64,000 bases of DNA from Arthrobacter sp. cf158 (GCF_900106835.1 NZ_FNNR01000001.1:471182-535181), one strand, 5' to 3'. Counted from the first letter of the stretch, positions 45,809-55,744 are shown. Translations and numbers: made by a program. The notes: generated by a model from the letters alone, not told the origin.

Positions 45809-46687
45809 ATGACTTCAAGCAACGACGCTTCCAGCGCACTTTCGCAGGCAGAGACTCCCTACGTGGCCACCGCTTCGCTCAAGGGCAGGACCATCCTGAT
45901 GTCCGGTGGCAGCCGCGGCATCGGACTGGCCATCGCCACCCGCGCAGCCCGCGACGGCGCCAACATTGTGATCATGGCGAAGACCGGCGATCCTCATCCC
46001 AAACTCGAGGGCACTGTCTTTACCGCCGCGGAACAACTGGTGGAAGCAGGGGGCCAGGCCCTGCCGCTCGTGGGGGACGTCCGCAATGACGACGACGTCG
46101 CTGCCGCGGTGGCCGCCGCCGTCGAGCGTTTCGGTGGGATCGACGTCGTCGTCAACAATGCCTCCGCAATTGATCTTTCGCGCACTGACGCCGTGGACAT
46201 GAAGCGCTATGACCTCATGCAGGACATCAATGTCCGTGGCACGTTCCTGCTCTCCAAGCTGGCCCTGCCGGCCCTGCGGGAATCTGCGCACGGCCACATT
46301 CTCACGCTGTCGCCGCCCCTCAACCTGGATCCCAAATGGGCCGGGATGCACCTGGCATACACCATGGCCAAGTACGGGATGAGCCTCACTACCTTGGGAC
46401 TCGCTGAAGAGCTGAAGGGCGACGGAGTATCAGTGAACTCGCTCTGGCCATGCACCCTCATTGACACAGCAGCCATCCGGAACATGCCCGGTGGGCAGCA
46501 GATCGTGCAAGCAGCACGTGGACCGGAAATCATGGCCGACGCCGCACACGCAGTGCTGACCGGCTCGGGCGCCACCGGGAAGTTCTTTACAGACGAGGAA
46601 GTGCTTCGCGCTGCCGGAGTATCAGACTTCACCCCGTACAGCCTTGGCGCGCCCGAGGACCGCCTGGTGCCGGACATCTTTCTCTAG
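45809..46687 (+). CDS. SDR-family oxidoreductase (HSDL2-like)
   Basis: Encodes 292 residues. The cofactor loop is MSGGSRGIGLAIATRAA near residue 32, with VVNNASAI and the active-site YTMAK (Tyr and Lys four apart) near residue 184. The motif pattern LSPPLNLDPKWAGMHLAYTMAKYGMS is close to the hydroxysteroid dehydrogenase-like 2 group, which lacks a clear lipid substrate; the SCP2 tail of that group is absent. It may work in fatty acyl or sterol metabolism near the carboxylase genes. ATG 45809 lies 18 bp after a perfect palindrome. Confidence 0.88.
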   Translation: MTSSNDASSALSQAETPYVATASLKGRTILMSGGSRGIGLAIATRAARDGANIVIMAKTGDPHPKLEGTVFTAAEQLVEAGGQALPLVGDVRNDDDVAAAVAAAVERFGGIDVVVNNASAIDLSRTDAVDMKRYDLMQDINVRGTFLLSKLALPALRESAHGHILTLSPPLNLDPKWAGMHLAYTMAKYGMSLTTLGLAEELKGDGVSVNSLWPCTLIDTAAIRNMPGGQQIVQAARGPEIMADAAHAVLTGSGATGKFFTDEEVLRAAGVSDFTPYSLGAPEDRLVPDIFL

Positions 46688-46781
46688 GCGAATCTCCGGG
46701 CAGATTTCTCTGGGCGGATTCCCAGACGCATTTCAGGGCCGGCGCCGTTCCGGGCGCGCCGCAACTGGATAGGATTCAGCT

Positions 46782-47705
46782 ATGGATGCCGAACAGTCAG
46801 ACAGCAGCGAACCGCAGGTCCCCTCCGCCGGGAGCAATCGGCCCACCTTGGACCGTGAGTCGCTGCTGCAGCCGGAATTCCTGTCAGCCACCGGCATTTC
46901 GCAGTTGACCATCGTCGAATCCACAGGGTCCACCAACCAGGACCTGGTGCGGGCCGTTACGGTGGAGCCGAAAAACTGGGGAGACCTCGCGGTATTGACT
47001 GCCGAACACCAGACTGCTGCCCGCGGACGGCTGGACAGGCAGTGGGAATCGCCGGAGCGTTCCGCGGTGTCCGTGTCCATGGTGCTTCGGCCTGTCACCG
47101 CAGAAGGCATGCCGGTGCCGACGCAGAGCTACTCGTGGCTTTCCCTTCTTGCGGCCGTGGCCCTGCGCGAGGCCTTGCAGGAAACCGCCGGCGTAACAGC
47201 CGAGATCAAATGGCCCAATGATGTCCTGGTTAAGGGCCGCAAGGTGGCGGGCATTCTGGCGCAGATGACGCCCCTGGCCGATGGGTCCGTTCCCGCCGTG
47301 ATCCTTGGCGTAGGCCTCAACGTCAGCCTGGCCGAGGATGAGTTGCCCGTCCCCACGGCAACATCTCTCGCCTTGGAAGGAGCCACGACGACGGACCGCA
47401 CCGCGCTGCTGAAGAGCTATCTTTCGCGTTTTGCCCGGCTTTACCGCAGTTTTTGCAATTCCGAAGGGGACCCGGCCGCGGGCTTGGCAGGTGGGCCGTC
47501 CCTGCACAAGCGGGTGGAATCTGCCATGGTGACGTTGGGCCGCGAAGTGCGCGCCCACTTGCCCGGTGACAACGAGCTGGTGGGGCACGCCTCGCGCCTT
47601 GATGAGCACGGCTCGTTGCTGGTGGTGGACCACGGCGGCAGGGAGCACGTCATAACGGCCGGGGATGTGGTGCACTTGCGCGCCACGGAAAGCGGTTATG
47701 CGTAA
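46782..47705 (+). CDS. birA: Biotin-[acetyl-CoA carboxylase] ligase
   Basis: Encodes 307 residues. Catalytic motifs: ESTGSTNQDLVRA, TAARGRLDRQW (biotinyl-AMP loop), IKWPNDVLVKGRKVAGIL and ILGVGLNVS. It lacks the N-terminal DNA-binding domain of Escherichia coli BirA, so it is a pure ligase and not a repressor. Its likely target is Lys568 of the alpha subunit encoded at 33597. Its stop overlaps the start of the PH-domain gene by 8 bases. Confidence 0.92.
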   Translation: MDAEQSDSSEPQVPSAGSNRPTLDRESLLQPEFLSATGISQLTIVESTGSTNQDLVRAVTVEPKNWGDLAVLTAEHQTAARGRLDRQWESPERSAVSVSMVLRPVTAEGMPVPTQSYSWLSLLAAVALREALQETAGVTAEIKWPNDVLVKGRKVAGILAQMTPLADGSVPAVILGVGLNVSLAEDELPVPTATSLALEGATTTDRTALLKSYLSRFARLYRSFCNSEGDPAAGLAGGPSLHKRVESAMVTLGREVRAHLPGDNELVGHASRLDEHGSLLVVDHGGREHVITAGDVVHLRATESGYA

Positions 47706-48291
47706 AGAGCTGCTTCCGGGGGAGCAGGTCATCACCATCACGCGTCAACAGGCCCGCTCACTCTTTTTCCCGGTGCTGGCCTTCATTGTGGTTCCGGCTG
47801 TGGCGGCCTACGCCTGTGCCTGGGTAGTCAAGGGAAATGCGCAGCGGCTTGCGCCATTCATTACAGTGGAATGGACGCCGTGGCTGATGGGAACTGCAGT
47901 GGTGCTCGCCGCGTGGCTGCTCATTGCTTACAGCGTTAGGAGGGTGGTGCGGTGGCGTTCCGCCCGGTACATCCTGACGAGCCGGCGGATACTTGCCAAA
48001 TACGGAATGTTTCGGCGTCGCGACTGGCAGGTGTCCCTGATGACGGTCCGCCATGTGGAGGTCCATCAGAGCTTCATCCAGCGGACATTGCACTCAGGGA
48101 ATATATCCTTGGATACCGGGCACTCCGGAACGGCCGTCCTGGCCGACGTTCCCGAGGTTGGGAAGTTCAGGGGCTTCATTCTTGACGCCATGGACGAACT
48201 CCCGCAGGGTGAGGTTTTTGAGGGTGAAGTACTGAGGGATTTTGAAGAATTGCCGTGGGAGCTGAGAGAAGGTGGAAGAGATGAGCGTTGA
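47698..48291 (+). CDS. PH-domain (bPH2-like) membrane protein
   Basis: Encodes 197 residues from ATG 47698. Two hydrophobic helices (about residues 18-40 and 55-75) precede a bacterial PH domain (RYILTSRRILAKYGMFRRRDWQVSLMTV, central part; then HVEVHQSFIQRTLHSGNIS). The acidic C-terminus is exposed to the cytoplasm. The start overlaps birA (ATGCGTAA) and the stop overlaps the cyclase gene, so birA, this gene and the cyclase form one coupled unit. Related proteins neighbour adenylate cyclase and birA in other actinobacteria, but no function is set. Confidence 0.8.
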   Translation: MRKELLPGEQVITITRQQARSLFFPVLAFIVVPAVAAYACAWVVKGNAQRLAPFITVEWTPWLMGTAVVLAAWLLIAYSVRRVVRWRSARYILTSRRILAKYGMFRRRDWQVSLMTVRHVEVHQSFIQRTLHSGNISLDTGHSGTAVLADVPEVGKFRGFILDAMDELPQGEVFEGEVLRDFEELPWELREGGRDER

Positions 48292-49453
48292 GGATCAGCA
48301 GTCCGGCGAGGACCTGGACCAGGAGTTCGACGCCGTACCCGAGCCTTCCGTGGATGAGGACACCGAAGCCGCGCCCGCACCGGTACCCACCGGGCCGCCC
48401 ACTGGCGTGATGTCCGCCGAACGTCTGGCTATCAAGGCGCTTGAGTCAAAGCTTCTGGGTGGCGAACGCAAGCTGCGTCGCCGCGAAGTTGCCGCAGGCG
48501 CCGGTGTGTCCATCCTGTCCGCGCGGAAAATTTGGCGCGCGCTGGGCTTCCCCAACTTCGGCGATGAGGACGTTGCTTTTACCGAGCGCGACCAAGCAGC
48601 CTTGTCCAGCATTCTGGACCTGGTCCGGGCAGGCCTGCTGACCGAAGAAGCGGCCATCTCAGTGACACGTTCCATTGGCCAGATGACGGACCGCATGGTG
48701 GTCTGGCAGATTGAAGCCTTGGTGGAGGACATGGTCTCCGAGCAGGGGATTCCTGATGCCGTGGCCCGTAAGCAGCTTGTGGGGCGTCTGCCGTCCTTGG
48801 TGGATTCCCTGGAAGAAATCCTGGTCTACTCCTACCGCCGCCAGCTCAATGCGGGCGTCCAGCGGCTGGCAGTTCGGGCCGAAGCCGGATTGCAGGCAAG
48901 CGAAGAGGGGCGCGAAGGCGACGAGGACGATTCACCGCTGCCCTTGGCCCGCGCCGTCGGTTTCGCGGACCTGGTGTCCTACACCAGCCTCTCGCGCCGC
49001 ATGAACGAGAAAACGTTGGCCCAGCTGGTGCAGCGCTTCGAGAACAAGTGTGCCGAGATTATTTCCGTGGGTGGCGGCCGCCTGGTCAAGACCGTGGGCG
49101 ACGAAGTCCTGTATATCGCCGAGACGCCTGCTGCCGGCGCAGAGATTTCATTGGCGCTGGCGCAAGCCTTCACCGAGGATGAAATCCTGCCGCAATGCCG
49201 TGTATCCATGGTGTGGGGCCGGATCCTTTCGCGGCTTGGCGACATTTATGGTCCCACTGTGAACTTGGCGGCCCGCCTCACCACACTGGCCCAGCCCGGC
49301 ACCGTGCTGGTTGATGCGATGACCGCAGCTGCCCTGGGACAAGATGACCGGTTTGTACTGGTTCCCCAAAAATCAGAGAATGTCCGGGGCTTCGGCGAGA
49401 TCCACCCTGTGATGCTTGCGCGTGGCCGCGGCAAGGGCCTGGTGCTCGACTAG
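48281..49453 (+). CDS. Class III adenylate cyclase with N-terminal regulatory domain
   Basis: Encodes 390 residues. Residues about 50-200 resemble the autoinhibitory helical domain of mycobacterial Rv1264 (KLLGGERKLRRREVAAGAGV, LTEEAAISVTRSIGQMTDRM). The catalytic domain (about 220-380) has the first metal Asp in GFADLVSYT, the Lys and second Asp in LVKTVGDEVLY, and the transition-state Asn-Arg in GPTVNLAARLTTL, so it should make cAMP. Rv1264 is pH-sensing; by analogy this one may be. The start is ATG 48281 (GTG 48272 also in frame), overlapping the PH-domain gene by 11 bases. No membrane segment. Confidence 0.88.
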   Translation: MSVEDQQSGEDLDQEFDAVPEPSVDEDTEAAPAPVPTGPPTGVMSAERLAIKALESKLLGGERKLRRREVAAGAGVSILSARKIWRALGFPNFGDEDVAFTERDQAALSSILDLVRAGLLTEEAAISVTRSIGQMTDRMVVWQIEALVEDMVSEQGIPDAVARKQLVGRLPSLVDSLEEILVYSYRRQLNAGVQRLAVRAEAGLQASEEGREGDEDDSPLPLARAVGFADLVSYTSLSRRMNEKTLAQLVQRFENKCAEIISVGGGRLVKTVGDEVLYIAETPAAGAEISLALAQAFTEDEILPQCRVSMVWGRILSRLGDIYGPTVNLAARLTTLAQPGTVLVDAMTAAALGQDDRFVLVPQKSENVRGFGEIHPVMLARGRGKGLVLD

Positions 49454-49501
49454 ACCCTGCCGTGACCTGGACCCTGCCGTGATCTGGACCCCGCTGTGAC
49501 A
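49451..49501 (+). repeat. Three tandem 17-bp repeats after the cyclase stop
   Basis: Imperfect copies at 49451-49467, 49468-49484 and 49485-49501 follow the pattern T(A/G)GACCC(T/C)GC(C/T)GTGA(C/T)(C/T). The first contains the cyclase stop codon. Adjacent copies differ at three or fewer bases. Confidence 0.7.
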
Positions 49502-49510
49502 TAGTCCACA
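49495..49510 (+). promoter_or_regulatory. CRP/GlxR-like cAMP receptor site upstream of the first giant gene
   Basis: TGTGACATAGTCCACA matches TGTGA-N6-TCACA at 9 of 10 fixed positions. It lies 118-133 bp before the giant surface protein start and directly behind the adenylate cyclase gene. It overlaps the last repeat copy. Binding is inferred, not shown. Confidence 0.5.
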
Positions 49511-49627
49511 TGACTCAGCCTTAGCAAATCGATGGATTAACCCGGTAGTCTGGGGTTGTTTGTGTCGTGATTGCCGTGGGGGCGGGCATCGGCGCTTTTA
49601 AGCTGCCAATTTGTGGGGGAATGTGGG

Positions 49628-52600
49628 ATGGCTCTGCCAAACGGGTCCGGCAAACGCCGTGCCGTTAACCGCCGACGGAAGGTCATCACGGCTACGGCGT
49701 TCACTGCGGCCGCAGCCGTCCTGGTGACCGGCGCAATCCTCTACCCTGGCTTCAAAACCACGGACGTTGAACTCAATGACGGCGGCGTGTGGGTGGTCAG
49801 CAAGTCCAAGAACGCCGCTGGCAGGCTCAACTACCCCTCCAAGTCGCTGGACGGGGCAGTGACCCCGGCGAGCACCAACTTCGACATCCTCCAGCAGGCC
49901 GGCGACATCTTCATTGACGACTCCGATGCCGGCACTATCAACCCCGTCAGTGCTGCCAACATGCGCCTCGGGGGAGACCAAAAGCTGCCCGGTGCCGCAG
50001 ACGTCAGTTTTGGCAACAAGGTTTTGGCGGTCACCGACCCGGCCAAGGGCAAAGTCTGGGCTGTTTCTCCGAGCTCCCTTGGCGGCTTCAGTGACGAATC
50101 CGAGCCACTGTTCGAACAGTCCCCGGGCCTGGTATCGGTGGTTGGCAGTAACGACACCATCCACACCCTTGATCCGGCAACGGGCGCGTTGACGGCCACC
50201 AGAGTGGACGCCGACGGCAAGGCTGTGGACTCCCAGGTCCGGAAAGACGACGCGTTGAAGGCCGGTGGCAAGGTCCAGCTGGCGGCTGTGGGCGACAAAG
50301 CAGTGGTCCTCAATGAAGAAACAGGGGACATTGTCCTGCCCGGCGGCAGCAAGGTGCACTTGGACGATGCCCGGGAAGCCAAGCTGCAGCAGAGTGGACC
50401 GGCCGCGGATTTTGTTGCCATCGCCACATCCAAGGCATTGCTCCTGCAGCCCTTGGACGGCGGGACGGCAAAAACCATCCAGGCGGACGGTCAAGGAATT
50501 CCTGCCGCTCCTGTCCACTTGGGGTCCTGCACCTATGCCGCGTGGTCCGGAGCCAACAAATACGTCCGGGAATGCGGCAACGAAGCAGACAACAAGCGAT
50601 CGGACGTCCCCAAGGCGAGTGCATCGCCGTCGTACGTTTTCCGGGTCAACCGGGATCTGGTGGTGCTGAACGACGTCAACTCCGGCAACGTCTGGATGGT
50701 TAACCAGAACATGCAGTTGGTCAACAACTGGGACGACGTCATCCCTCCGCAGCAAACGTCTGACGACGCCGAGAAGGACTCCGCGGACGAAGTCCAGCAG
50801 ACGGTCCTCCCGGACCGCAGCAAACCGAACACGGTGCCGGTTGCCAAGCCCGATTCCTTTGGGGTCCGGGCGGGCAAAACCACCATCCTGCCCGTCCTGG
50901 ACAACGATGCCGACGCGGATGGCGACGTCCTGACTGTCAGCAACAGCGAGCCACTGAAATCGGGTGCGCTGTCCGCCGTCTATGGTGGCACCGGCTTCCA
51001 GATCACCGTGCCCGCCGGAACCACGGGGTCGGAGCGCTTCAAGTACACCGTTGACGATGGCCGCGACGGAACCGCGAGTGCCGAGGTGGACCTGCGCGTA
51101 GTTCCCTCCGAGGAAAACAACGCGCCTCAACCAAAGCCCAACCGGAATAACGCGCTGGTGGTCCAATCCGGCAAGATCGCCAGCCAGTATGTCCTCACGG
51201 ATTGGATAGACCCGGACGGCGATGACATCTTCGCCGTCGCCGTCTCCAGCAGCGACCCTGCAGACCAGGTACGGATCCGGCCCGACGGTTTGCTCACGTT
51301 CCAGGACTCGGGCGCAGGCCCGGGCCGGAAAACCCTGACAGTGAGCATCTCCGACGGATCCCTGACAACGCAGGGACAAATCAGTGTTGACGTCCGTGGT
51401 GCCGGGGCACTCCCGCCCGTTGCGAACGCGGACCACGTGGTAGCTGTCGCCGGCCAGGACACCGTGATCGCACCGCTCAAGAATGACACTGACCCCCAGG
51501 GCGGAACCCTTCGGCTTGCCCAGGCACAACCGGACGAGCAATCGACCGCAGTGGTAGGACCGGACCAGCAGACGTTTACCTTCAACTCCACCGCGTTGGG
51601 CGCCCACTACGTCACTTATATGGTGACCAACGGACCTGCCAGCGCGCAGCAACTGGTGAGGGTGGACGTCGTATCCGGGAACAGCGACGGCGCGCCCGTG
51701 GCGGTCCGCGATATTGCGCTCCTGCCCAGCGGTGGAAGCGTAGTTGTGGACGTGCTGGGCAATGACTCAGACCCAAGCGGTGGCGTCCTGGTGGTGCAGT
51801 CCGTGACGGCCGCCGACGGACTTCCCGTTTCCGTGGCAGTACTGGACCACTCGGTCATCAAGATCACCGATCTTCGCGCCGAGGGTCAGCTTTCGCTCAA
51901 ATACACCATTTCCAACGGTAAAGCGTCCGCCACCGGGGATATCTCCGTCCAGGTGGTCCCCGCGCCCACCAAGCTTCAAGCCCCGCAAGCCAAACCGGAT
52001 GAAGTCTCTGTCCGCGTCGGCGACGTCGTGACCATCCCAGTGTTGGAGAACGATACCGATCCCAATGGCGGAGAGCTCACCCTGGACCCAGTGTTGGCAC
52101 AGCAACCGGACGAGGCTGCGGGCCGAATGTTCGTTGCCGGGAACACCTTGCGGTTCATTTCGGGTGAGGAGCCCACCACTGTCTATGCCATCTACAAGGT
52201 CAGCAACGATTCCGGGCAGACAGATTCCCAGCAAGTCACCATCCGCGTCCGTGGCCGCGACGATGCAACCAACACCAGGCCGGAGCCGCGCAACCTGACT
52301 GCCAGGGTGGTTGCGGGCATGACCGTGAAGGTTCCGGTCCCCTTGGACGGCATTGACGCCGACGGCGACTCCGTCCAGCTCATCGGCATCGACAAAGCTC
52401 CCGAACTCGGAACCGCCATCCTTCGCGACGGTTACCTGGAATACACGGCCGGCGGCCAGTCCGCAGGGACGGACACTTTCAGCTACCGTGTCCGGGACCG
52501 CATAGGTGCCGAGAACACGGGCACGGTGATCGTGGGCATAGCGCCCGCCGAAGCCGACAACCAGAAACCAATCGCCGTGGATGACGTCATCGACGTCCGT

Positions 52601-55600
52601 CCCGGACGCCGTGTGGCCGTAGACGCACTGAAGAACGACTCAGATCCCGACGGCGACCCCATCGGTTTGGTGCCGACGTTCGAGGCGAAGCCGGAGCTAC
52701 ACGTGGAAGCGGCCGCCGGAAAAGTGGTGCTGACCGCGCCCGGCGCAGCTGGCACCGAAAGCATCAACTATCGGATCCAGGACGACAAGAAGGCCGAGGC
52801 TTCGGCCGTGATCCGCGTCCAGGCCAGTCCCACAGCGCCGCTCCATGCCCCCGTGGCCGTGGATGACAGGATCACGCTCGCCGAAACCCTGGGCAAAACG
52901 GCGGTGGACGTTCCGGTGCTGAAAAACGACTCGGACCCGGACGGCGTGGCAGAGGACCTGAAGATCTCCTTGCCTGATGGAAACCCGAATGCCAGGGTGG
53001 GAGCCGCCGGCAACGTGGTGGTGACTTTGGTCCCTCAGGATCAGTTGATTCCGTACACGGTGACCGACATTGACGGCCAGACCGCCACCGCAGTGATGTG
53101 GATTCCAGGCCAAGGACTCCAGTACCCGACACTCTCCAAGACCGATGTTGTTGAGGTCACTGCGGGGGAGGAGATCACCCTGGCCTTGCGGGACTATGTC
53201 AAGGTCCGGGAAGGACGCCAGCCGCGCATCACAGTCGCGGACAAGATCCGTGTTCAGGGCGGCGACTCAGCCAACGTCATCGCAGGCGATGGAACAGCGC
53301 TGAGATATGCGGCCCAGGCCGAGTACGCGGGTCCTGGCTCCATCACTTTCGAAGTGACCGACGGCAGTGGGCCCGATGACGCCGAAGGCCTGAAATCCAC
53401 GCTGACCATTCTCACCAAAGTGCTCCCTGACCCCGATGCCAACCATCCGCCGACGTTTAGCGGCGCGGCCATCGAGGCCCCCAAGGGCGACACCGTCGAG
53501 TTGGACCTTGCCAACCTCGCTGCGGACGTCGATCAGAAAGACCAAGGCAAACTTACCTTCAGCCTGGATGGTGGAATGCCCGGTGGATTCGACGCTCGGA
53601 TCGAAGGCAGCGTGCTGAAAGTCACCCCCGGTGGCTCGCTCAACCCCGGGGCACGCGGCACTTTGCCCCTGCAGGTGACCGACGGCCGCTCTGAGCCGGT
53701 CAAAGCCGCTGTCACAGTCACAGTGGTTTCTTCCAACCGGCCCAAGCCTGCAGCCAACGACGACGTTGTGGACAAAGCGGACGCCGGCAAGACCCAGACC
53801 ATCAACGTGCTGGGGAACGACTTCAACCCCTTCAGCGAACCTCTGACGATCGTGTCCGCAGTGGTTGAGACCGGAAGCGCCTCCGGCACTCCGGCCATTT
53901 CCGGCGATTCGATCACGGTGACACCGGCTGACGGCTTCAAGGGAGTCCTGGTGGCCAGGTACACCATCAAGGACAAAACCGACGATCCCAGCCGCCAGTC
54001 CGTTGGCCGCGTACGGATCACGGTCCGCGACAAACCTGACGCTCCTTCTGCCCCGGCAGCTACGGATGTACGCAGCCGGACTGCCGTGCTCAAGTGGGCG
54101 CCGCCGTCGGACAATGGCGCAGCCATCACTAAATACACGGTGAAATCTGCCGGCTTCCAACAGGAGTGCCCCACCACTACCTGCACGTTGACCGGGCTGA
54201 CCAACAACGTCAAGTACGTTTTCACCGTGGTTGCCACCAATGAGGTAGGCGATTCGCAGCCGTCCGTAGCCTCCAACGAGATCACTCCGGATGAGAAGCC
54301 GTCACCGCCGGGCGTCCCCACGGTCAAGGCAGGCGACAAGGAGATGGCTATTACCTGGACTCCCGCCAAGACTGAGGGCTCCCCGGTGAAGCACTACAAC
54401 CTGGAGATCTCGCCGCCACCCGCCAACGGCGTCGCGGTCAAGAATGAGGTCACCGGGCTGAGCTACACGTGGCCGGGCCTGAGTAACGGCGTGAAGTACA
54501 AGGTCCGTGCCCAGGCCGTCAATGAACTCGGTCCCTCTGATTGGGGTCTGTATTCCGCCGAAGATCACCCGGCCGGGATCCCCGGCGCCCCAGCGGCGCC
54601 GAGCACCGTCGTCGTATCCTCCGTTGGTTCTCAGAACCAGCTCCGGGCGGACTGGGCAGAGCCGGATATCAACGGCGACCCCATCAAGAATTACTACGTC
54701 ACCATGAGCGGTGGAACCGGAGCGGCGCAAACGCAGACCATCCCCGGAAACGTCCGCACGGCCACCTTTACCGCCGGCAACTCAGAAGCCGCCTACACGT
54801 TCACGGTGCAGGCTGAGAACAAGGCCGGCAAGGGCGCAGTCAGTGCGGCGTCAGCTCCCCGGCGGGCCACCGGCAAGCTCGGCACGGTGGGCAACGTGAG
54901 CGCGACGCCGGCCAACACAGGCGCTGCGGGCGGGCAGATCACCATTAACTTCACCGCATTGGGCCCGGCTCAACGCAACGGCTCCAAAGCCAATGAAGTT
55001 AGCTACACCTACTCGGCAGGCGGACGCTCCGGTGCCATCCAGCCCGGACAGACAGTGGGTGGCTTCACCAACGGGCAGGCGACCAACGTGACCGTGACGG
55101 CGCACTCCACCGTGGCACCCAACTCGGACGCCAGCGCGCCCGCGACGGCAACGCCTTACGGATCGCCGGGTACGCCGTCGGCATCCGGTTCCAATGGCGC
55201 TGTGAATCAGAAATCGGTGACCTTCAACTGGTCCTCGCCCGGTGCAGGTACCAACGATGTCAAGACCACGAAGATCCGGATCGACGGCGGTGGTTGGGAG
55301 ACAGTGGGTGCTTCTGGCAGCCGAACCATCAACACAGCCGGGTGGGAAGAAGGGCACAGCATCAGCGTGCAGACCTTCAACTCCCTGGGCACCGGCGGGG
55401 GCATTGCCACTGCTAATGCCACCTCCGGACGGCAGGGCCAGTGGACCACCACCATGAACCCCGGAGCGGTGGTTCGATCCTGCAGCTATGCTCTGGGCAG
55501 CGCGAGCTATCGGGAATCGGACAGAACCTGTGACGGCAAGGGCGGTAACCAGCCCCCGTGGTTCTACTCCGCTGATCAGGGACCGCTGGTAGTGCGGTGT

Positions 55601-55744
55601 TACATCGACCAGTCAGATCATGTCGTTGGCATGTTCCGCTGGTGGCGCATCGAATCCGGGTCCTACCGCAACGTGGGCCGGTACATCATCGCAGGTCACA
55701 CCAATCTTCCGGATCCTGCTGGCATCGGAGCGCCCCCATGCTGA
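49628..55744 (+). CDS. Giant Ig-like/fibronectin-III surface protein A (2,038 aa)
   Basis: From ATG 49628, a basic N-terminus (GKRRAVNRRRK) is followed by one membrane segment (about 18-40), making it a type II anchored extracellular protein. Residues about 45-370 are beta-rich, propeller-like ([18 protein letters not shown]) with a Cys pair. About 10 Ig/cadherin-like repeats follow (403-1470) with calcium-type loops such as [20 protein letters not shown] and LGNDFNPFS. Three FN3 domains with the WAPPSDNG and TGLTNNVKY patterns span 1470-1747, then weaker beta modules and a C-terminal SH3-like knob ending in Cys. Role unknown; adhesion or cell-wall scaffold is plausible. Next are its paralog, MoxR and DUF58. 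Confidence 0.88.
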   Translation: MALPNGSGKRRAVNRRRKVITATAFTAAAAVLVTGAILYPGFKTTDVELNDGGVWVVSKSKNAAGRLNYPSKSLDGAVTPASTNFDILQQAGDIFIDDSDAGTINPVSAANMRLGGDQKLPGAADVSFGNKVLAVTDPAKGKVWAVSPSSLGGFSDESEPLFEQSPGLVSVVGSNDTIHTLDPATGALTATRVDADGKAVDSQVRKDDALKAGGKVQLAAVGDKAVVLNEETGDIVLPGGSKVHLDDAREAKLQQSGPAADFVAIATSKALLLQPLDGGTAKTIQADGQGIPAAPVHLGSCTYAAWSGANKYVRECGNEADNKRSDVPKASASPSYVFRVNRDLVVLNDVNSGNVWMVNQNMQLVNNWDDVIPPQQTSDDAEKDSADEVQQTVLPDRSKPNTVPVAKPDSFGVRAGKTTILPVLDNDADADGDVLTVSNSEPLKSGALSAVYGGTGFQITVPAGTTGSERFKYTVDDGRDGTASAEVDLRVVPSEENNAPQPKPNRNNALVVQSGKIASQYVLTDWIDPDGDDIFAVAVSSSDPADQVRIRPDGLLTFQDSGAGPGRKTLTVSISDGSLTTQGQISVDVRGAGALPPVANADHVVAVAGQDTVIAPLKNDTDPQGGTLRLAQAQPDEQSTAVVGPDQQTFTFNSTALGAHYVTYMVTNGPASAQQLVRVDVVSGNSDGAPVAVRDIALLPSGGSVVVDVLGNDSDPSGGVLVVQSVTAADGLPVSVAVLDHSVIKITDLRAEGQLSLKYTISNGKASATGDISVQVVPAPTKLQAPQAKPDEVSVRVGDVVTIPVLENDTDPNGGELTLDPVLAQQPDEAAGRMFVAGNTLRFISGEEPTTVYAIYKVSNDSGQTDSQQVTIRVRGRDDATNTRPEPRNLTARVVAGMTVKVPVPLDGIDADGDSVQLIGIDKAPELGTAILRDGYLEYTAGGQSAGTDTFSYRVRDRIGAENTGTVIVGIAPAEADNQKPIAVDDVIDVRPGRRVAVDALKNDSDPDGDPIGLVPTFEAKPELHVEAAAGKVVLTAPGAAGTESINYRIQDDKKAEASAVIRVQASPTAPLHAPVAVDDRITLAETLGKTAVDVPVLKNDSDPDGVAEDLKISLPDGNPNARVGAAGNVVVTLVPQDQLIPYTVTDIDGQTATAVMWIPGQGLQYPTLSKTDVVEVTAGEEITLALRDYVKVREGRQPRITVADKIRVQGGDSANVIAGDGTALRYAAQAEYAGPGSITFEVTDGSGPDDAEGLKSTLTILTKVLPDPDANHPPTFSGAAIEAPKGDTVELDLANLAADVDQKDQGKLTFSLDGGMPGGFDARIEGSVLKVTPGGSLNPGARGTLPLQVTDGRSEPVKAAVTVTVVSSNRPKPAANDDVVDKADAGKTQTINVLGNDFNPFSEPLTIVSAVVETGSASGTPAISGDSITVTPADGFKGVLVARYTIKDKTDDPSRQSVGRVRITVRDKPDAPSAPAATDVRSRTAVLKWAPPSDNGAAITKYTVKSAGFQQECPTTTCTLTGLTNNVKYVFTVVATNEVGDSQPSVASNEITPDEKPSPPGVPTVKAGDKEMAITWTPAKTEGSPVKHYNLEISPPPANGVAVKNEVTGLSYTWPGLSNGVKYKVRAQAVNELGPSDWGLYSAEDHPAGIPGAPAAPSTVVVSSVGSQNQLRADWAEPDINGDPIKNYYVTMSGGTGAAQTQTIPGNVRTATFTAGNSEAAYTFTVQAENKAGKGAVSAASAPRRATGKLGTVGNVSATPANTGAAGGQITINFTALGPAQRNGSKANEVSYTYSAGGRSGAIQPGQTVGGFTNGQATNVTVTAHSTVAPNSDASAPATATPYGSPGTPSASGSNGAVNQKSVTFNWSSPGAGTNDVKTTKIRIDGGGWETVGASGSRTINTAGWEEGHSISVQTFNSLGTGGGIATANATSGRQGQWTTTMNPGAVVRSCSYALGSASYRESDRTCDGKGGNQPPWFYSADQGPLVVRCYIDQSDHVVGMFRWWRIESGSYRNVGRYIIAGHTNLPDPAGIGAPPC

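Noticed and set aside
49598..51652. A 684-codon minus-strand frame opposite giant gene A
   Set aside because: Antisense to the giant protein, no domain or ribosome site; a codon-bias shadow.
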